Assembly: GCA_018907035.1 (NCBI GenBank)
Contig: JACCIC010000048.1
Span: forward strand, 2,933,501 to 2,997,500
Source: Sycobia sp. Sy_11
Taxonomy: Eukaryota; Arthropoda; Insecta; Hymenoptera; Epichrysomallidae
Length of the DNA stretch: 64,000 nucleotides
Direction of reading: 5' to 3'
The translations under genes and the position numbers were made by a program. The notes beneath the pieces are model-generated. The model saw only the letters and a list, made by a program, of their open reading frames with translations. It searched no databases and had not been told where the DNA came from. Shown here in pieces: positions 57,311 to 64,000 of this stretch (positions within the stretch are counted from its first letter, which is position 1; each line of letters opens with the position of its first letter).

Positions 57311-59567
57311 TGATAAAAATTAAGCAGGAGAGAAGCAGATTCCAAAATACTCGTGATTACTTTTTAGACACACGTGCTCGAATAAACGCAGTACGGGTCC
57401 AAAGACAGATAAGCACTAATAAGTTTCATGGCCTTCAATAGGTCTATCCCCCCTTCCCCACCCAAGAGGCAAATCAAAATCTACACCACTCTTTGCTGAA
57501 CCTTTAAATTTTCACTAATGTTATAAATATATGAGAAAGAAATCTTAGTGAGAAGCGCGCGAGAAGAGGAGGGAGCGAGAGAGAAAATTTTTTCAAATTT
57601 TTCCAAAGAAATTAGACTTTAGAGTAAGAATACTATATCTGTAACATTTACAAAATCGTAAATACATCAGTGATTAGCGTCATTATTGGAAACGTACATA
57701 GAACAACGTTAAATAACAGCAACAGCGACAACATTGAAATATTTACAAGTTTATCCTTACAAGCTGCGATTACTCTACATATTATTTATTATTATCTTTC
57801 ATTTACATGTACAGCTAATATCGAGGCTTTTTAGATTTCCCATTTAATCTTGATTATATACAATGATGCTTCCCATTTTACAAACTAAGCTTAACCTAAA
57901 TTTTTACCGAACTCAGCCACTCCGCATTTTACTAGGATTCTGTCTGCATATTATACGAAATGACAATTAAAAGTTTTTCTCAAAACTATGCGTATATTTT
58001 ATGGTGACTTTTCAAAGTATTCAAATCATCAGTTATTACGTTTGCAGCGAACTTTTCTAAGTAATAAATATGACGCTTGAAGCGTAGCCCAATAACCTGT
58101 AATCATTATATAGATACATTGACGAAACTTTGGGTATTTCGCAACTGAAGTACCAGCACCCTAATGATAGCTTCAATTTTATAGGATCGTGGATCCGCAA
58201 TGTCCATATTTTAGAAGATTCGTCTAGCATAGTTTAATCGCTTATGACAGAATTCGCGCGAACGCGGTGAGAAGACTGCTGGAAAAATTTATTCTCAAGA
58301 GCGTGAAATGACGACGAGAATCGCGTCAAAAGTTATAATTAAATGCCCCCGAAAGGGCGAGTTCAATTATTTATCTTTGATTTAATCGTCAAATGGCGTC
58401 TGATCGATGCGCAACTTCATGAGCGAAATAATTTCGTGCGCCTTGCTGGTTATCAAAATCTTTTGAGTAATTATATCAATTGATACTATCTTATTTTAAT
58501 ATTTAATTCAGATTTTGAAATAAAATAAATACCAATAAAACAAACATTATTTTTATTCATTTTTATCAAATAAATAATTTTAATATCTTCGATAAAAACA
58601 GAGCTTCAAATTATTTCGCTGCATCTCTGAGAATTTTTATCATTTCAAACCGAAATTGAAATTCTTATACTCGCTACGAGGAATCTAACTCTTCCACTTT
58701 ATTGCGCATTTCTGAAATAACAAACCCTTAATCAATAAATTTATGCTTTGTACGCGTTTTGTTCATGACGAAAAAATTAATTTATGATTCATTTCGAATT
58801 AAATGTGCCTGTTATAGTCACTCCGTTAATATTACATTGTTATACAAATTTATGACATTTCGTTACAGGACTAAGTTTGATAGTGATAGTATAAGCTGCA
58901 CGATTTGCACTTTATTCTCGTATAATAATGCACTCAAACTGATAACATCGATTATTGGAATTGATTTAATTAAGGACTGCAAAAAATTTAGAGAATGCTG
59001 CATTCGTTTATTATATATGCTTATCGATAAGTTTCAAAATTTTTGTAATTCTGCAAATCGTTACATTTCATGTAAACAATAACTGGAGACTTAATTTCGT
59101 TTTAAATAATTGTTTGGAAATTTCAGCAAGCCAATAATCTTGAAAGACTGAGAAACGAATCTTCTCCTATAATTCTAGCAGTAATAACAAATTGACTTTA
59201 ATTTATACGTTTAACGAACTTTGCTGACAGTTTATCCTCACAGATCGAGGTTTTTTACAACGACGTACAGTTACAATTTTTATTTAAAAAATATGATAAT
59301 CGAGAAGCACCGTTTAAAATACACTTTACCGAACTTTAAAGCTCGAAAAAAATGACTTTGGATTTATAATAATTGGAACCTTCGGCTGGTCAAACGCAAA
59401 ATCGTTTATCGATTTTTCTATAAATACAGCGGGAGGAGCTTCGCGACAACTTATTGCCCTCTGGCTCTCGCTCTATAAAACTCAATAACGCCGCTGCCAC
59501 CCACCACCTGACGCGTCGCTCACTGACCTCACTCACAAAGTATAAACCGCGCCGAATGCAGAATACA

Positions 59568-59568
<1 letters not shown>
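57308..59568. other. Unique sequence, no supported gene
   Basis: The most complex-looking long tract without transposon matches. The 107-codon frame at 58759-59082 has no recognised domain. Host non-coding DNA is the simplest reading. Confidence 0.4.

Positions 59569-59616
<48 letters not shown>
59569..59616. repeat. (TA)n microsatellite
   Basis: About 23 TA units. Confidence 0.9.
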
Positions 59617-59618
<2 letters not shown>

Positions 59619-62600
59619 GCACCTCGTATATAATATATAAGCGTCACATCGTCAACCGTCATGCCATCGCGCCAGATGATTGCTTTTTTGCATTCTCCAA
59701 AAATGATTTACGAGTCCTTCGGTCCCTCCCTTCGTTTACGTAACCTGCAGTACAGCGGCTCCAACTTCCGAAGTTCGTATTTTTTCCAGTTCTACACTGG
59801 TAATGGTAATGTAATAGTCTTTACGTTTATTTATTTTTTTTTTGCTCTCGACCGTCCACTAAATTGGAATCGAGCCTCTGAGATTGAGCGCATCATGAAG
59901 CCTGTGATACGATTCTCGTGAATTCGTTTGCGATGTGCTTTTGCCCCTTCGTTCTTCTGGTCAAGATATAAGTCTGCTGATAATCTCAACCATGAAGCTT
60001 TGCTGAATACTTTGGAATTAGGACAAAACGTCCAGCGTGTATACGAAGACTTCACTGGATGTAAACAACAATTTCCGAGATGAGTAGACGGATAGTACAG
60101 AGTATAAATGGAGAGAACCGTAATTAATTAAAAAATAGGTGTTTATACCTTAAAAATTTAATTAAATGTTGTACTACACTCTATGATCTCATAGCATTTT
60201 TAATTAAAAATTAATGAAAACAATTATATTATATTTTTTATTGTTTTTTCAGACATGTATAAGATTGTTAACATATTACAAACACATAATATATACCTAG
60301 TACAAAAAGAAATTCAATAAGATAAATTTTTAAATCGATTTATTTATCTTAATAATTGTAATACATTTATTTTATTTAGAAAAATAACTATCATATTAAC
60401 GGTAAATGACTGTTTTCTTATCGCTTTGAATTTTTATTCTTTTTATGATTGTTAGCCATTTTAATATTGTAAAATAAACTAAATGTTAACTGGTTTAAAA
60501 AAAAACATTAAAACCTAAATTAGTATTAACAGTTCTACTACAACTAAAAGTGAAGAGTTCATTACACCAGCCTCCCTTAGCAATACCCATTCGATGATGT
60601 AATCAAAATTTCGTGATGTATCTTTTGCAATCTTCACTCTACTATACCACTTTTTATGCTTTACGTTAGCGATTATTTTGGTAATTTTTACTTGCTTTAA
60701 ATAAATTTTTAAAAAGTTTGAAATTGTACTTAGGAAAGCAATACTTTCAGGCACTTCTCATGTACTCTGATGGCTGCCATTTTTTAATTTCTGCTCTTCG
60801 TATATTTAAACTGACAATTAGGTCATCGTGTTTTCAAGCTAAACATTTAGCGATCATTGCGGAATAGGACAAAACTTCGAATCTTTATTGGTTCAATATT
60901 TTAACGATGCATATCGAGCAACCTTCGAGTGTATTTGGTATTGCAACATAACAAAATTGATCACTTATGAATTATTAGGAATATTAAGAGTATTTGGGAT
61001 TATTTTATTACTTGTTTGTTCTCTGTTATTTGCTACGTTACTTTAAAGTTATTACGCTGAAAAAAGGATCTTTATCATCTATCTAAATTCTTCTTCAAAC
61101 TCCATTTAACAAAAAGCGTCGAAAGAATAACACATTTGGCCTCGACTGTCACGATTATGTGATATTTAAAAGAAAACATAGTTGGCTTTTTTATACAAAG
61201 CCAATGTCAAGCATTATATAAATCTGCTTGTTTATGAAATATAAAAGCCACTCATAAGAAGTGACACTGAAGTTCCTCGTCAGTATGATTGAGTAACTTC
61301 GTTAACTAAGGATTTATTTATCGCTTTCCGATAGATCGTAATGATATTAAAGATTTTCATAAAAACGCGACTGAAGTCTAAATAGATTTTCCACGGAAGA
61401 GAAGGTTGTCAAGAATATAGAAAAGTAAATTTGTTGATATAATAAATGTTTTGGTAGCTATTATAATTAGACCAAGTATTTCTCTTCATTTTCACTCTTT
61501 ACTTTAATTTCATATAGGAAAGAAAATCATTGACATGACCACTGAACATGAAACAAAAGTCTTTTTTCTTGAACGCATACAAGATTTCATATTTTTAATT
61601 TACTACTATCAATTACTAAAAAATTTATTGTTATGGATTTTAAAGCGTTTATAGTATATCATAAAAATTCTGACGATGATTAAAAGCGCAGCCTAAGTAG
61701 TTATGACAGTAAAGTAGATGATAAATTAATTCATCTTTTATTGCTTACCGAAACCAAATGATCTATTCGTAAATATGAAAAGTATATTTAAATACATATG
61801 TGACAGTTGATCTTTTAGTTTGTTTCTTAGCTTGTTTCGATCTTTATTTTATAAGACGGGATCCACAAAAAGTCATGATTTTGAAGTAATTATACTTGTG
61901 TAAAATAGGTTTTAGAGTGATTTGTGGTACTATCAATAGATATGATTCAACAAAATAAATATTTAACAATATTAGATCTAGATTAGATATATACTAAAAA
62001 TTTTATAATAATCAATAAATTAATTTAAATTTATGTTTCAACATAGATTATTAAAAGAATTTTTAATGAAAGAAAATAGTATATTATAATACTTACCATG
62101 AAATATTGCTTGACATGGGTGTTAATAATGAGACGACTTATCATATTTTAATTTTTTTTATTAACTTCTAGATTTAAAAATTTTTTTTTCAAAATAAATT
62201 GGATGAATATTTTATAAAATCAGCCCTTGGGTATTTCTTAATAATTAACATTAAATTTAATTAAATTTATTTCGATGTAGTCAATATAGTTCAGAACAAA
62301 TATGAATTACAAATGTACCTTTTCATAAATTTTCAATAATTTTATTATTGAAGAATTTCTTATTAGATATCAATTTATTATACTCAAGCAGAAATTATTT
62401 AAAAATGTATAAAAATGAAGTAGTTTATACTTTTGAAAAGGCGATGTAGCTTGCTTCATTAGTTTATCAGCTTATTCTTCTAACAATATTCACCATCTTC
62501 GTGATTACAGATTTTTTTTAATCGTAAAAATATAGTTTTATTATCTAAATTATGTTTTGATGGTATTATTAATGTTATAACATTAATGCTCAAATTGTAT

Positions 62601-64000
62601 TTTATAAAGGTCACTTTTTAAACATTTCATTAGAAGAATAAAACTGAAATGGAACTTAAAACAACAGGGGCTTTGATGTAGTTTACAGTGCAATAACATT
62701 TCGTGGCAATCTAAGTTTATTATGAATTTTTATTTTTCAGGTAATTTTACCGCATCATTTAAGCAAGGCTAAAAAATTCGACAGCTCCATAAGAAAGCTG
62801 TATAAAACTCATGGTCATTCCGCCATATTAGTTTTCCAACTGGTGGTTACGCCTTCGTTTTACTTTACAAATAACCTTTACAAAACTAATAAAATTTACA
62901 GTAAAACCGTTTTTATAATTTAGTGCTTGGAAATAAAATATTTGTTTCGAAACTTGTTTATACCATCAAAATTATTTCCAAAATTAATATATTATCGCTT
63001 AAAAAACAAACTAGTAGTGAAGGATATATTTAGAAAAAAAATGCTTGACAATACAGCATAAAGCAGTAACTCACATTAAAGTAGCACTAACTTTAATTAC
63101 GTTGTTAATCCGTACTCTCCCTATGTCGCTTTATGCGACGACAGCAATTAAAAACATATTCAAAAGTTTAATCCAAATGGGCACGGGGACGGTATGACCA
63201 ACGCCTCCCACCTAGTTAAATACATGTAATGCGATTAGAACTTTTCGAGAAAATTGCGATTTTCGCGATTCCACCATGTTTTTTAACAGCGATATACGTG
63301 TCGAATGATGTACGTTTACCGACGACATTCCCCGTGAATTACACACATATAAATATGCATAAGTACCAGAGGTATAAGTATAAGAGACGCATTATATACA
63401 CATATATACCCGCAACTTAACACGGCCTGGATGCCAAGCTGAGTCAAAGGGCATGTGGAGACGACGATAGCATGGTTTCCGCACGGTTCGTTTTACCGCA
63501 CTCAAACGATGTATGCGTCACATTTCCAATTTATCTTTGGAAATGGTGCTTTATTACGTCCGTCATTCGTACGATCGGTGCCTCGAGCATAAAATATTTC
63601 AAAATATTTATAATATATATGAAGGATATTTTACTAAAATTTTATAAAATATTTCATAATATGCTGATAAAATGTGTCAAACCATTTTTCTAAAAATTTT
63701 TTAGATAAAATATTTTTAAAAACCGTTCTACAAGACAGTTAAAAAAACAATATCAAAAAATAAAATTGACCATTTTATTTTTTTAATATTGTATAAATAA
63801 TATTGAAAATAATTTTAAAACATTTCAAAAATCTTTGAAAATAATAGTGAAACAATAAGAAAAGGATTTCTTCTCAAGGGCTTAAACGAAATTCAAATAA
63901 AAATAAAAATGCAACGCTTCGATAGCTGTACAGTTCATCTTCTGTAGCTCAGTTTATTATTATTCATCTGAAGTAGATAGAAATTAGAGTTAACGAAAAG
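59617..64000. other. Unique AT-rich sequence, no supported gene
   Basis: Small frames (59661, 60515, 63229, 63472) show no domains. GC-richer patches occur near 59640-60050 and 63090-63560. No repeat shared with the rest of the window was noticed. Confidence 0.4.

Noticed and set aside
58759..59082. 107-codon plus-strand frame
   Set aside because: Cysteine-containing and ATG-started, but without signal peptide, domain or supporting context; I could not distinguish it from chance.
59390..59662. TATA-like boxes upstream of the ATG at 59661 as a host promoter
   Set aside because: TATAAATAC and TATAAAAC are expected often in AT-rich DNA, and the downstream frame shows no recognisable protein.

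Overview
The window looks like intergenic or heterochromatic DNA from an insect, most probably a hymenopteran such as an ant. This is inferred from very high AT content, abundant (GA)n, (TA)n and (CA)n microsatellites, and a transposon set (piggyBac, mariner, copia, BEL/Pao, Ty3/gypsy, jockey-like LINE, Helitron-like ends) typical of insects. I found no convincing host protein-coding gene, tRNA or rRNA. Every recognisable coding region belongs to a mobile element, and every one is damaged.

Layout. 0.5-1.2 kb: decayed minus-strand coding relic of unknown family. 3.2-5.14 kb: piggyBac transposase relic with its right end and TTAA site. 5.94-6.35 and 7.11-7.81 kb: two different mariner fragments. 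11.47-11.84 kb: solo copia LTR with a perfect target duplication. 17.19-22.32 kb: full-length copia element with 372-bp LTRs and a matching duplication, but a wrecked interior. 23.64-27.11 kb: large imperfect palindrome, with a third partial copy to 27.78 kb. 31-35.7 kb: members of an AT-rich repeat family (also at 5.6, 10.2 and 12.4 kb), some carrying a hammerhead-ribozyme-like core. 36.2-37.1 kb: jockey-like LINE fragment. 37.2-41.35 kb: minus-strand Ty3/gypsy element. 48.3-54.2 kb: minus-strand BEL/Pao element that has lost its reverse transcriptase. 54.8-55.05 kb: candidate solo LTR. 55.1 kb: Helitron-type 3' end. 55.37-56.06 kb: diverged ~60-bp minisatellite with a 20-residue periodic reading frame and an orientation switch. 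57-64 kb: mostly unique AT-rich sequence in which I recognise nothing.

The elements do not form a pathway; the window is a graveyard of independent insertions. The points most worth following up are the copia element whose LTRs are nearly identical while its genes are badly broken, the orientation-switching ~60-bp array, the hammerhead-like repeat family, the triple-copy palindrome, and the RT-less BEL element.
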